From the NCBI RefSeq assembly GCF_004331695.1, contig NZ_SJSL01000001.1, forward strand, positions 1,054,001 through 1,118,000: a DNA stretch of 64,000 nucleotides. The letters are read 5' to 3'. Below are positions 1 through 8,434 of the stretch, piece by piece. Positions within the stretch are counted from its first letter, which is position 1. Each line of letters starts with the position of its first letter. Below the pieces are notes generated by a model. It made no database searches and had not been told where the DNA came from. It worked only from the letters and a program-made list of their open reading frames with translations. This stretch comes from Pedobacter psychroterrae. Lineage in GTDB: Bacteria > Bacteroidota > Bacteroidia > Sphingobacteriales > Sphingobacteriaceae. The translations under genes and the position numbers were made by a program.

Positions 1-135
1 GATCAGCATACGCTGATTGCCAGCAATATGAGAAACGTAAGGTTTGACAGCTTTGTGAGCATCAAAACGGATAGCAGGCTGGCAGGTCCAGTAGTGGTGA
101 AGGCAGATAGCTTGAGCGCATCAATTGGAAAATAA
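1..135 (+). CDS. C-terminal end of an unidentified protein (partial)
   Basis: Frame 1 is open from the window edge to a TAA at 133-135, giving 44 residues that end SLSASIGK. The fragment alternates short hydrophobic strands with polar turns (NMRNVRFDSF, GPVVVKADSL), which resembles the last coils of a right-handed beta-helix such as those of polysaccharide lyases or glycosidases; this is a weak inference. It is followed by a strong terminator and then the fucose-type operon, so it may be the last gene of a carbohydrate-degradation unit. No function can be assigned from this tail. Confidence 0.55.
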   Translation, partial: DQHTLIASNMRNVRFDSFVSIKTDSRLAGPVVVKADSLSASIGK

Positions 136-165
136 CAAAACGAACATATACGGGGACGTAGGGGT

Positions 166-200
166 AAGGGCTGCAGATTTTAATATCTGCAGCCCTTTTT
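166..200 (+). terminator. Intrinsic terminator after the partial first gene
   Basis: A perfect 13-bp inverted repeat, AAGGGCTGCAGAT (166-178) with ATCTGCAGCCCTT (185-197), encloses a 6-nt loop and runs into a T tract. It lies 30 bp past the stop of the partial gene and separates it from the fuconate dehydratase operon. The stretch 201-375 holds no gene and no clear TAnnTTTG box. Confidence 0.88.
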
Positions 201-375
201 ATGCTATGCCTGGCAAAGGGGAAAGAAAACCTCTACCCCTGGCCGAACCGAAGGGAGCTGCCATAATAGAATAATACATTAAAACAGAAGCATAATTCAT
301 TGTATATACATGTGGAAGGTTTTATTTTAGACCTCCATAGCCATACACAAATATAAACCAAAATGAATATGAATT

Positions 376-1605
376 ATGATACAGAAAATCCGGGTAAATG
401 ACGCCAGGTTTCCGCTGGCCAAAGGTGCCGGCAGTGATGCAATTCACCGGGACCCTATCTATTCTTATGCGGTCACTAGTTTAATAGATGATAGCGGCAT
501 CGTAGGAACAGGTTTTGCCTTTACGCTGGGTGAAGGAAATGACCTGGTGTGTAAAGCTGCAGAGTTTTATGCAATGCAGCTGAAGGGCAGGGATATTGAA
601 GAACTGATGGCTGATTTTGGAAGCGTATTTAACCAACTTAGCAACGAACAGCAGTTTAGATGGCTTGGCCCGCATAAGGGAATAGTGCATCTCGCCCTTG
701 CTTCAGTGACAAATGCCTGTTATGATCTGTGGGCAAAAAAGAGAGGCCTTCCGCTTTGGAAATTGCTGAATGATCTTTCGGCTGAAGAGGTGGTGAGCAC
801 ACTAGACTTGTCGTACCTGGAAGATGAACTGACAGCTGGACAGGCGATACACTTGCTTAAAGAAAACCTGGCCGGTAAGGATAAACGGGAACGAATCTTG
901 CAGACTGGCTATCCGGGTTATGATACTTCGATAGGCTGGTTTAACTACAGTGATGAAAAAGTACGCGAAAACTGTAAGAAAGCGATAGCTGAGGGATTTA
1001 CGGCTATGAAACTGAAAGTAGGCAGCACTGATCCGGAAAGGGATATCCGCAGGTCCCATATAGTAAGGGAAGAGGCGGGAGACAGTGTAAAAGTAATGCT
1101 GGACGCCAATCAGCAATGGACCCTGCCCCAGGCACTAAAGATCTGTAAGGAACTGCAGGGCATGAACCCTTATTGGATTGAGGAACCTACCCACCCTGAT
1201 GATATACTGGCACATAAAGTATTGGCAGATGCCATCGCTCCGACCAAGCTGGCCCTGGGAGAGCATGTGCCCAACAGGATCATCTTTAAGAATTACCTGC
1301 AGACGGGTTCTGCCGGTTTTATACAAGCAGATGCAGTAAGGGTAGGTGGTGTGAGCGAGTTTATCACCATCAGTTTGCTTTGCCGCAAGTATGGCATTCC
1401 AGTGGTGCCACATGTGGGGGATATGGGACAGCTGCATCAGCACCTGGTTTTGTTTAATCATATTTCGATGGGACATGAGGCCTTGTTTCTGGAGCATATC
1501 CCCCATTTGCAGCAGCACTTTGTACATCCGGTTAAAGTAACAGGCGGGGTGTATCAGACACCAATGGAACCTGGAAGCAGTTGTGATTTAAAATCCTTAA
1601 ATTAA
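376..1605 (+). CDS. L-fuconate dehydratase (enolase superfamily)
   Basis: A 409-residue enzyme of the mandelate racemase subgroup, expected to dehydrate L-fuconate to 2-keto-3-deoxy-L-fuconate in the non-phosphorylated L-fucose pathway. Visible signatures are the KLK catalytic lysine motif (212-214), the metal ligand D243 in DANQQW, E269/E270 in EEPTHPDD, E296 in GEHVPN, and the catalytic-type H346 in PHVGDMG. The long insert before the barrel and the GDMGQLHQH motif match the fuconate dehydratase/ENOSF1 family rather than galactonate or mandelate enzymes. The ATG at 376 follows a short out-of-frame ATG at 363. It is the first gene of an operon with symporter, mutarotase and dehydrogenase, which supports a fucose or related 6-deoxysugar substrate. 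A closely related aldonate cannot be excluded. Confidence 0.85.
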   Translation: MIQKIRVNDARFPLAKGAGSDAIHRDPIYSYAVTSLIDDSGIVGTGFAFTLGEGNDLVCKAAEFYAMQLKGRDIEELMADFGSVFNQLSNEQQFRWLGPHKGIVHLALASVTNACYDLWAKKRGLPLWKLLNDLSAEEVVSTLDLSYLEDELTAGQAIHLLKENLAGKDKRERILQTGYPGYDTSIGWFNYSDEKVRENCKKAIAEGFTAMKLKVGSTDPERDIRRSHIVREEAGDSVKVMLDANQQWTLPQALKICKELQGMNPYWIEEPTHPDDILAHKVLADAIAPTKLALGEHVPNRIIFKNYLQTGSAGFIQADAVRVGGVSEFITISLLCRKYGIPVVPHVGDMGQLHQHLVLFNHISMGHEALFLEHIPHLQQHFVHPVKVTGGVYQTPMEPGSSCDLKSLN

Positions 1606-1611
1606 GCGGAA

Positions 1612-3255
1612 ATGTTAAAATCTTTAGATTTAGGTATCAGCGTTTTTTACATCCTTGGCATCCTGGCTATAGGATTGTGGGCGGGTATCAGCCATCGCAG
1701 GAAAAGTAAAGCCAGTGCTGCGGGTGAATACTTTCTGGCGGGTAAGTCTTTGAAATGGCCGGCCATCGGACTGGCGCTGTTTGCCACGAATATCTCTACG
1801 GTGCACCTGGTAAGCCTGGCGCAAAGCGGTTTTGACAGCGGACTGCTGAACGGAAACTTTGAATGGATGGCAGCTTTTACCCTGATCTTGCTGGCACTGT
1901 TCTTTGTGCCTTTTTATATTAGATCTGGCGTGGCCACATTACCTGATTTTCTGGAAAAGCGGTATGACAGGTCCAGTCGCGACTGGCTGACCATCATCTC
2001 CATTGTATCTGCAATCATCATACATATCGCTTTTTCTATGCTGGCAGGCGGAATTGTACTGCAAACTTTGTTTGGCCTGAATATGTATGTAAGCGTGATT
2101 GTAATCTGTATCATCACTGCGATTTATACAATCATTGGCGGTCTGAAGGCGGTAGTGGTAACGGAATCTATCCAAACTGTTGTTTTACTTACTGGCGCAT
2201 GCATTATCAGCTATGCTGCATTTAGTAAAATGGGCGGATGGGAGCCAATGACACAAGTGCTGAAAGATAATGGCCAAATGGATAAGCTATCGATGCTGCG
2301 CCCGCATGGAGATAGCAGCGGGATGGCTTGGTATACGGTGTTTTTAGGCTATCCGATATTAGGGATCTGGTACTGGTGCGCTGACCAGACGATTGTACAG
2401 CGCGTATTGGGTGCTAAAGATGAAAACCATGCAAGGGTGGGGCCATTGTTTTGTGGCTTTATCAAGATCCTTCCGGTATTTATTTTTGTATTGCCGGGTC
2501 TCTTTGCTTATACGTTGGCAAAATCTGGTTACCTGGATGTAAGCAGTTTGGGGGTAGATTCAAATGGACAGGTAAACTCCAAAGGTATTTATACACTAAT
2601 GATCACGCAGCTATTGCCTTCAGGACTGGTAGGTGTACTGGTGGCGGCATTACTGTCAGGTCTGATGAGCCAGGTATCGGGAGCGCTCAATTCTATCTCT
2701 ACCATGGTAAGTTATGATGTGTACCAGCGGTACCGTCCGCAGGCTTCAGATAAGCAGCTGATCATGGCGGGGAAAATCTCTGCAGGACTGGCGCTCGTGT
2801 TTTCGCTAGGCTTGCTGCCCCTGTTAAACCGGTATGAGAGTATATTTAACGGGCTGAACGACATCATTGCGCACATAGCGCCTCCGATAACCTGTGTGTT
2901 TTTGCTGGGCGTATTCTGGAAAGGAGCTTCAGCTGCATCGGCCAAACTGACGTTATGGATCGGATCTGCGCTTGGGGTGATCGTATTTGCCATTAATAAG
3001 CTGTACCCGGAAACGACCATTGGCCATATTCCTTTTATGATGATGGCTTTTTATCTGTTCTGTACCTGTGTGGTGATGCAGGTGGGTTTTTCGAAGCTAT
3101 ATCCGGTAAAACATACTGCTGAAAGTGCTATGCTCTACTGGAAGACACCCTGGGAGCCTCTGGAAGGTGCCGGATGGAAAGGCATTGGAAACTATAAAGT
3201 GCTTTCTGTACTGTTATTGCTCCTGACCGGGGTGTTGTATTATGTATTTAGGTAA
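1612..3255 (+). CDS. Sodium:solute symporter family (SSS) sugar transporter
   Basis: A 547-residue inner-membrane protein with about 13-14 hydrophobic segments and the SSS-family pattern: N-terminal GEYFLAGKSLKWPAIGLALFATNIST, where the unwound first helix binds Na+ and solute in SGLT-like proteins, and GLMSQVSGALNSISTM in the second half. SSS proteins bring sugars or organic acids into the cytoplasm with sodium. It starts 6 bp after the fuconate dehydratase stop, so it is co-transcribed, and L-fucose or a similar deoxysugar is the likely substrate by context. The length matches SGLT-type members of Bacteroidota. Confidence 0.85.
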   Translation: MLKSLDLGISVFYILGILAIGLWAGISHRRKSKASAAGEYFLAGKSLKWPAIGLALFATNISTVHLVSLAQSGFDSGLLNGNFEWMAAFTLILLALFFVPFYIRSGVATLPDFLEKRYDRSSRDWLTIISIVSAIIIHIAFSMLAGGIVLQTLFGLNMYVSVIVICIITAIYTIIGGLKAVVVTESIQTVVLLTGACIISYAAFSKMGGWEPMTQVLKDNGQMDKLSMLRPHGDSSGMAWYTVFLGYPILGIWYWCADQTIVQRVLGAKDENHARVGPLFCGFIKILPVFIFVLPGLFAYTLAKSGYLDVSSLGVDSNGQVNSKGIYTLMITQLLPSGLVGVLVAALLSGLMSQVSGALNSISTMVSYDVYQRYRPQASDKQLIMAGKISAGLALVFSLGLLPLLNRYESIFNGLNDIIAHIAPPITCVFLLGVFWKGASAASAKLTLWIGSALGVIVFAINKLYPETTIGHIPFMMMAFYLFCTCVVMQVGFSKLYPVKHTAESAMLYWKTPWEPLEGAGWKGIGNYKVLSVLLLLLTGVLYYVFR

Positions 3256-3263
3256 TCTTTAAA

Positions 3264-3692
3264 ATGAATATACAAATTAAAAAAAGCGTGCTTGCTTTGC
3301 TGCTGAGCAGTATGTTGTTTTCTGCTTGTGCTGATCGCCCTGCTAAAACCGAAGTGAAAAGATTTGGATCGGTAACTGGCCTTAAGCATGAAAAACTTGC
3401 GTACTATAAAAAACTTCATGCAGATGCATGGCCTGAGGTGCTGAAAAAGATCAAGGAATGCAACATCCGTAACTACTCTATCTATCTTCAAAAGATCGGC
3501 AATGAATACTACCTGTTTAGCTATTTTGAGTATGCAGGAAAAGACTTTGATGCCGACATGAAAAAGATGGCGGCAGATCCGGCTACGCAGCGATGGTGGA
3601 AAGAGACAGACCCATGCCAGCAGCCATTGCCGCAGGCGGCAGTGAAAAACCAGATATGGACTGATATGGAAGCCGTGTTTCATACCGATTAG
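3264..3692 (+). CDS. Lipoprotein of the L-rhamnose/L-fucose mutarotase family
   Basis: 142 residues. The N-terminus is a lipoprotein signal (basic MNIQIKK, hydrophobic core, lipobox LFSAC with Cys22). The mature part matches the RhaM-type mutarotase fold (DUF718): GLKHEKLAYYKKLHADAWPEV contains the family's active-site histidine (H52) and tryptophan (W56), followed by SIYL, the FSYFEY strand and the WWKETDPCQ motif. The family interconverts alpha and beta anomers of 6-deoxyhexoses. Most characterised members are cytoplasmic; this one should be lipid-anchored in the envelope. It starts 8 bp after the symporter gene, so it probably presents the right anomer to the transporter. Confidence 0.8.
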   Translation: MNIQIKKSVLALLLSSMLFSACADRPAKTEVKRFGSVTGLKHEKLAYYKKLHADAWPEVLKKIKECNIRNYSIYLQKIGNEYYLFSYFEYAGKDFDADMKKMAADPATQRWWKETDPCQQPLPQAAVKNQIWTDMEAVFHTD

Positions 3693-3746
3693 CGGTATGA
3701 AACTATTATTAATTAACCGAATATAAAAAATCATAGAATAAAAAGA

Positions 3747-4517
3747 ATGCAATTATTAACTGATAAAGTCATTTTCCTGACAGGAGGATCTACGGGGATC
3801 GGGCTGGAATGTGCAAAGGCATATGCGGCTGAGGGAGCTAAAGTGGTCTTGCTGGCTTCTTCTGAGGGGCCGGTACAAGCTGCCGCTAAAACACTGGGGG
3901 ATGAGCATATGGGCATTGTGTGTGACGTGGCCAATGCCGGAGAAGTAGAAAAGGCTATGCAAGCAACACTAAGCCGGTATGGAAAGATAAATGCAATACA
4001 TAATAATGCAGGCATTGCTGCACCTTCCAAACCCCTGCATGAAACAACTGATGAGGAATGGGACAGGGTGATGAATGTGAACTTGAAAAGTGTATTGTAT
4101 ACCACCAGGTTTGGTTTTGAAGCGCTTAAAGAATCTAAAGGGTGTATTTTGAATACGAGTAGCCTGGTTGGTGAAATAGGGCAGGACAACCATGCGGCGT
4201 ATACTGCAACAAAAGGGGCGCTGAATGTACTGACAAAATCGATGGCACTGGACTATGCTCCTTATGGCATTCGTGTAAATGCTGTGTTGCCGGCGGGTGT
4301 ATGGACACCTATGCTGAGGAGTTGGAGCAGGGAGCAGCCTGATCCGGTTTCAATAGAGAAATACCTAAACGATATACATCCTATGGGCTATTGTCCTGAT
4401 GGAGATGTGATAGCGGATGCCTGTGTTTTTCTGATTTCGGACAAGGCGAGGTTTGTCACAGGTGCCAATCTGCCAGTGAGCGGAGGCGCGGAACTGGGCT
4501 ACAGATCTGTGCGGTAA
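3747..4517 (+). CDS. SDR-family dehydrogenase, probably of the fucose pathway
   Basis: A 256-residue classical short-chain dehydrogenase/reductase: TGGSTGIG (12-19) for NAD(P) binding, NNAG (86-89), catalytic S139, Y152 and K156 (YTATK), and a C-terminal FVTGANLPVSGG typical of the family. In the non-phosphorylated L-fucose route SDR enzymes oxidise either L-fucose or 2-keto-3-deoxy-L-fuconate. The position next to fuconate dehydratase fits either step, and the sequence alone does not decide. It follows the mutarotase by 54 bp on the same strand. No lactonase or aldolase-type gene is visible downstream, so the pathway is incomplete in this window. Confidence 0.75.
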   Translation: MQLLTDKVIFLTGGSTGIGLECAKAYAAEGAKVVLLASSEGPVQAAAKTLGDEHMGIVCDVANAGEVEKAMQATLSRYGKINAIHNNAGIAAPSKPLHETTDEEWDRVMNVNLKSVLYTTRFGFEALKESKGCILNTSSLVGEIGQDNHAAYTATKGALNVLTKSMALDYAPYGIRVNAVLPAGVWTPMLRSWSREQPDPVSIEKYLNDIHPMGYCPDGDVIADACVFLISDKARFVTGANLPVSGGAELGYRSVR

Positions 4518-4533
4518 AATATTTCCTCAACTC

Positions 4534-4564
4534 TTTGACAATTAAAGATTTTAATCTATCTTTG
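4534..4564 (+). promoter_or_regulatory. Bacteroidota promoter of the rplM operon
   Basis: TTTG (4534-4537) and TATCTTTG (4557-4564), spaced 19 bp, match the published Bacteroidota consensus TTTG-N19-TAnnTTTG. Transcription should start near 4570, giving a leader of about 50 nt before the rplM GTG. This is the best promoter match in the window. Confidence 0.85.
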
Positions 4565-4619
4565 CAGTCCCTAAAATTACGGGGGATAAATAATTGTTTA
4601 ACAAATTAAATACAAGCAA

Positions 4620-5063
4620 GTGAATACGTTAAGTTACAAAACTGTCTCTGCCAATGCTAAAACTGTTAACAAACAGTGGGTTGTTGTTGACGCACAAGGC
4701 GAGATTTTGGGGCGCTTGTCATCGAAGATCGCAATGATCATCCGTGGTAAAAACAAGCCTGAGTACACCCCACACGTAGACTGCGGTGATAACGTGATCG
4801 TTATTAATGCAGACAAGATTAAGTTGACCGGAAGTAAGTTTACTGATAAAGTATACACTTCTTATACCGGATACCCAGGTGGTCAGCGTTTCATTTCTCC
4901 TAAAGAGTTAATGGCGAAACATCCTAAGCGTGTTATCGAGAAAGCGGTACGTGGTATGCTTCCTAAAACTAAACTTGGTGCTAAATTGTACACCAACCTT
5001 TATGTTTACGCAGGAACAGAGCATCCACATGCGGCACAATCACCAAAAACCATTACACTTTAA
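4620..5063 (+). CDS. rplM: 50S ribosomal protein L13
   Basis: 147 residues, the normal length for uL13. Family segments are WVVVDAQGEILGRLSSKIA, the GDNVIVINADKIKLTG strand, YTGYPGG and RAVRGMLPKTKLGAKLY-like text (AVRGMLPKTKLG). It binds 23S rRNA early in large-subunit assembly. The start is GTG at 4620, the only start in frame before the conserved N-terminus. It begins the rplM-rpsI-rpsB-tsf operon behind a consensus promoter, with rpsI 10 bp downstream. Confidence 0.97.
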   Translation: MNTLSYKTVSANAKTVNKQWVVVDAQGEILGRLSSKIAMIIRGKNKPEYTPHVDCGDNVIVINADKIKLTGSKFTDKVYTSYTGYPGGQRFISPKELMAKHPKRVIEKAVRGMLPKTKLGAKLYTNLYVYAGTEHPHAAQSPKTITL

Positions 5064-5073
5064 TTAAGAAGAG

Positions 5074-5460
5074 ATGTCAGTTACTAATACTTCAGGAAGA
5101 AGAAAGACAGCTGTTGCACGTATCTATTTAAAAGATGGCAATGGCACTATTACCGTAAACGGTAAAGACCACAAAGAATATTTCCCAACCTTACCTTTAC
5201 AATACATCGTTAACCAATCGTTCGAAGTTTCTGAACTTGTTGGCCAGTATGATGTAAAAGTAAATGTAGCAGGTGGTGGTGTTAAAGGTCAGGCAGAAGC
5301 AGTTCGTTTAGCTATCGCTAAAGCTATTGTTGAGTTGGATGCTGAGAAAAAACCAGCATTGCGCGCTAAGGGGTTAATGACCCGTGATATGCGTATGGTT
5401 GAGCGTAAGAAACCAGGACGCAAGAAAGCACGTAAGAAATTCCAATTCAGTAAACGTTAA
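5074..5460 (+). CDS. rpsI: 30S ribosomal protein S9
   Basis: 128 residues, standard length for uS9. It has the N-terminal GRRKTAVARIYLKDG motif, the central VAGGGVKGQAEAVRLAIAKA helix and the basic C-terminus GRKKARKKFQFSKR, whose terminal Lys-Arg reaches the P-site tRNA in the 30S subunit. It is co-transcribed with rplM, the usual bacterial pairing. Confidence 0.97.
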   Translation: MSVTNTSGRRKTAVARIYLKDGNGTITVNGKDHKEYFPTLPLQYIVNQSFEVSELVGQYDVKVNVAGGGVKGQAEAVRLAIAKAIVELDAEKKPALRAKGLMTRDMRMVERKKPGRKKARKKFQFSKR

Positions 5461-5464
5461 TCTT

Positions 5465-5470
5465 AAGGAG
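5465..5470 (+). promoter_or_regulatory. Strong Shine-Dalgarno sequence before rpsB
   Basis: AAGGAG lies 8 nt before the rpsB ATG. Bacteroidota ribosomes sequester the anti-Shine-Dalgarno sequence and most genes here lack such a site, so a near-perfect motif is unusual. A weaker AAAGGA (6395-6400) precedes tsf. Confidence 0.6.
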
Positions 5471-5478
5471 ACAAAACA

Positions 5479-6309
5479 ATGGCAAGAACTACATATCAAG
5501 ACTTACTGGATGCAGGTGTACACTTTGGTCACCTTACCCGTAAATGGAACCCAAAAATGGCACCATATATTTTTATGGAACGCAATGGTATCCACATTAT
5601 AGATTTAAATAAAACTTTAACTAAAACTGAAGAAGCTGCTTCAGCGATCAAACAGATCGTAAAATCAGGTCGTAAGATCTTATTTGTAGCGACTAAGAAA
5701 CAAGCTAAAGAAATCGTTGCTGAACAAGCTAAAAAAGTAAACATGCCTTTCGTAACCGAACGTTGGTTAGGTGGGATGCTTACCAACTTTGCTACGGTAC
5801 GCAAGTCAATCAAAAAGATGGTTACCATCGATAAAATGACTAAAGACGGTACTTATTCAATCCTTTCTAAAAAGGAGCGTTTAATGATCCAGCGTGAACG
5901 TATCAAATTGGAAAGCTTATTAGGCGGTATCGCGGATTTAAACCGTTTACCTGCTGCGATCTTTTTAATTGATGTTAAAAAAGAACATATTGCTGTCAGC
6001 GAAGCGTTGAAATTGAACATTCCAACTTTTGCAATGGTAGATACTAACTCTGATCCTTCTAACATCGATTTCCCAATCCCTGCGAACGATGATGCTACTA
6101 AATCTATCTCTTTAATCTGTGATGTAATCATCAAAGCAATCGAAGAAGGTTTGGACGAGCGTAAACGCGAAAAGGATGATGAAACTGAAAAAGAAGCTGT
6201 AGCTGCTAAAGCTGCTGCTGATGCTCCGGAAGCTGCTGCTCCTGGCGCAAGAAGAAAAAAAGTAAGTGCTGATGCTGAAACCGAAGAAGGTACAAGCGAA
6301 GAAGCTTAA
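5479..6309 (+). CDS. rpsB: 30S ribosomal protein S2
   Basis: 276 residues of uS2. The core (1-230) includes LLDAGVHFGHLTRKWNPKM, ILFVATKKQAKEIV, RWLGGMLTNFATV and the C-terminal NDDATKSISLICDVI. Beyond residue 230 there is an Ala/Glu/Lys-rich low-complexity tail (EKEAVAAKAAADAPEAAAPG and on) of about 45 residues, longer than in E. coli S2 (241 residues). The tail is likely disordered. It lies between rpsI and tsf. Confidence 0.97.
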   Translation: MARTTYQDLLDAGVHFGHLTRKWNPKMAPYIFMERNGIHIIDLNKTLTKTEEAASAIKQIVKSGRKILFVATKKQAKEIVAEQAKKVNMPFVTERWLGGMLTNFATVRKSIKKMVTIDKMTKDGTYSILSKKERLMIQRERIKLESLLGGIADLNRLPAAIFLIDVKKEHIAVSEALKLNIPTFAMVDTNSDPSNIDFPIPANDDATKSISLICDVIIKAIEEGLDERKREKDDETEKEAVAAKAAADAPEAAAPGARRKKVSADAETEEGTSEEA

Positions 6310-6319
6310 ATAATATAAT

Positions 6320-6380
6320 ATGGGTTGTATGGTGCGTTGAAGGATTACTTACAACAATACTGTACGACCCATAATTTTTT
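6320..6380 (+). terminator. Possible terminator/attenuator hairpin between rpsB and tsf
   Basis: ATGGGTTGTA (6320-6329) can pair with TACGACCCAT (6363-6372), ten pairs including one G-U, around a 33-nt loop, and TTTTTT follows at 6375-6380. This could reduce read-through from rpsB into tsf. The long loop makes the terminator call uncertain; it could also be a protein-binding or processing site. Confidence 0.45.
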
Positions 6381-6407
6381 AAATAATAACTTAAAAAGGA
6401 AATAAAG

Positions 6408-7244
6408 ATGTCAGTACAAATTACTGCTGCAGATGTAAATAAATTACGCCAACAGACCGGTGCCGGTATGATGGACTGCAAAAAAGCATTAGTGGAAGCA
6501 AACGGAGATTTTGAAGCAGCCGTTGATTATTTACGTAAAAAAGGTGCTAAAGTAGCAGCTTCACGTCAGGATCGCGATTCTAATGAAGGTGTTGTGGTTG
6601 CTAAAGCTACTGCTGATGGCAAACGTGGTGTAGTAGTTGAATTAAACTGCGAAACTGATTTCGTTGCTAAAAATGCTGATTTTGTTGCGTTGGCTAACAA
6701 ATTCACAGATCTTGCAATCGATAAAAACCCTGCTTCTCTTGAAGAACTTTTATCAATGGAGATCGATGGTCAGAAGGTTTCTGACATAATCGTTGAAAAC
6801 ACTGGTAAAATCGGCGAGAAGATCGGTATCTCTAAATTTGAAACGGTATCTGGCGAGAAAGTAATTCCTTATATCCACGGTAACTACCGTTTAGGTGTAT
6901 TGGTTGCTTTGAACCAGGATGTGGCTGGCGCAGATGAGGCTGGTAAAGACATAGCAATGCAAATTGCTGCTATGAACCCGGTTGCTTTAGATAAGGATGA
7001 TGTGGATGCTACTGTTATAGAGCGTGAAACTGAAATTGCTAAAGAAGTAATACGAGCTGAAGGTAAACCTGAAGCAATGGTTGAAAAAATCGCTGCTGGT
7101 AAATTGAATAAATTCTACAAAGACAGTACTTTATTAAACCAGGAATTTGTAAAGGATTCTTCTAAAGATGTTCGTAAGTTTTTAGATGAAACTGCAAAAG
7201 GTTTAACTGTTGTTGCATTTAAACGTGTACAATTGGGCGCTTAA
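6408..7244 (+). CDS. tsf: Elongation factor Ts
   Basis: 278 residues, normal length for EF-Ts, the nucleotide exchange factor for EF-Tu. The N-terminal domain contains VNKLRQQTGAGMMDCKKAL, then the core NCETDFVAKN motif (TDFV contacts EF-Tu), VIPYIHG and IAMQIAAMNP. It follows rpsB by 98 bp and is closed by a strong terminator. Confidence 0.97.
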   Translation: MSVQITAADVNKLRQQTGAGMMDCKKALVEANGDFEAAVDYLRKKGAKVAASRQDRDSNEGVVVAKATADGKRGVVVELNCETDFVAKNADFVALANKFTDLAIDKNPASLEELLSMEIDGQKVSDIIVENTGKIGEKIGISKFETVSGEKVIPYIHGNYRLGVLVALNQDVAGADEAGKDIAMQIAAMNPVALDKDDVDATVIERETEIAKEVIRAEGKPEAMVEKIAAGKLNKFYKDSTLLNQEFVKDSSKDVRKFLDETAKGLTVVAFKRVQLGA

Positions 7245-7262
7245 TACCCACCCTGTTCAAAT

Positions 7263-7294
7263 AAAAAAGGCCTCTTTTATAAGAGGCCTTTTTT
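7263..7294 (+). terminator. Intrinsic terminator after tsf
   Basis: A 14-bp perfect stem (7263-7276 with 7281-7294; core GGCCTCTT/AAGAGGCC) with loop TTAT and a T-rich 3' arm. The A-rich 5' arm means it could also work on the other strand. It ends the ribosomal protein operon before nagA. Confidence 0.93.
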
Positions 7295-7314
7295 ATTGCC
7301 TTATATTAGTAGTT

Positions 7315-8424
7315 ATGATAGCGATTGTAAATGGTAAGTTTTTTATTGATGATAACCTGATCACAGGCCAAAGCATTTTCATAAAGAATGGAAAAATAGT
7401 CAAGATAAGTGCTGATCAGATTCTGGATAGATACGAAGTAGTGGATGCTAAGGGTGGTTATATCACTCCGGGCTTTACTGACTTGCAGATCTATGGAAGT
7501 GGGGGAAACCTGTTCTCTGCCTACCCTATGGCAGATACATTAAGGCAGATGGATAATGACCTGTCGGCTAAAGGAACTACAGGATTTCTGGCCTGTGTAG
7601 CAACGAATAGCAAGGAAATAGTAAGTAAGTGCATTGAAGCAGCAAAAGCCTATAGAAATGAAGCCAGGGGATTTTGGGGGCTACACCTGGAAGGTCCTTA
7701 CATCAATTCCAAAAGGAGAGGGGCACATATTGAAGCATATGTTCGCAAAGCATCGCTGGACGAAGTAAAGGAGCTGCTGGACCGGGCTGAGGGGACAGTA
7801 AAAATGATGACACTTGCTGCGGAACTTCAGGATGATTCGGTGATCAATTATTTACTCGACAATAAGGTGGTACTTTCTCTGGGTCATAGTGATGCAAATT
7901 TTGAGGAGGCAACAGCAGCTTATAACAAAGGATTTAAAACGACTACGCACTTATTTAATGCAATGTCTGCTATACACCACAGGGCTCCGGGACTTCCTGT
8001 TGCTGCTTTCAGTCACCCAGAGGCAATGGCAAGTATCATCGTCGACGGAAGCCATGTTGATTTTGAAGTGATTAAGATGAGCCATAGATTGATGACCGGC
8101 AGGTTGTTTTTAATCACCGATGCGGTGACAGAATGCCAGGTTGGGCCGTATCAGCATCAGCTATCAGGTGAGAAATTTATTACTCCTGATGGTACGTTGT
8201 CGGGTTCGAATATAACGATGCTGCAGGCGGTAAGTAATTGCGTAAGGCACTGTGACATCTCCTTAAATGATGCTTTTAAAATGGCTTCTTTGTATCCTTC
8301 GCGATTGATGGGAATCAGCAGTAAAACGGGTAGTTTGACTGTTAACAGCAGTGCAAATCTGCTACTGCTATCTGACAGTTTAGAGTTGGGAAAGGTTTTT
8401 GCATATAAAAGCAATTTTATCTAA
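7315..8424 (+). CDS. nagA: N-acetylglucosamine-6-phosphate deacetylase
   Basis: 369 residues from ATG 7315; the frame is open further upstream but that would cross the tsf terminator. It belongs to the amidohydrolase superfamily and removes the acetyl group from GlcNAc-6-P in amino-sugar catabolism and cell-wall recycling. Motifs seen: [27 protein letters not shown] (metal-ligand Glu), LSLGHSDA (metal His), [16 protein letters not shown] (substrate and metal His) and ITDAVT (catalytic Asp). nagB is not in the window. It sits between a terminator and pyrH, an unusual place for this gene. Confidence 0.9.
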   Translation: MIAIVNGKFFIDDNLITGQSIFIKNGKIVKISADQILDRYEVVDAKGGYITPGFTDLQIYGSGGNLFSAYPMADTLRQMDNDLSAKGTTGFLACVATNSKEIVSKCIEAAKAYRNEARGFWGLHLEGPYINSKRRGAHIEAYVRKASLDEVKELLDRAEGTVKMMTLAAELQDDSVINYLLDNKVVLSLGHSDANFEEATAAYNKGFKTTTHLFNAMSAIHHRAPGLPVAAFSHPEAMASIIVDGSHVDFEVIKMSHRLMTGRLFLITDAVTECQVGPYQHQLSGEKFITPDGTLSGSNITMLQAVSNCVRHCDISLNDAFKMASLYPSRLMGISSKTGSLTVNSSANLLLLSDSLELGKVFAYKSNFI

Positions 8425-8434
8425 GTTTGAGGTC

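Noticed and set aside
1939-2175. Minus-strand open frames inside the symporter gene
   Set aside because: They are shadow frames opposite a clear coding sequence, with no family features.
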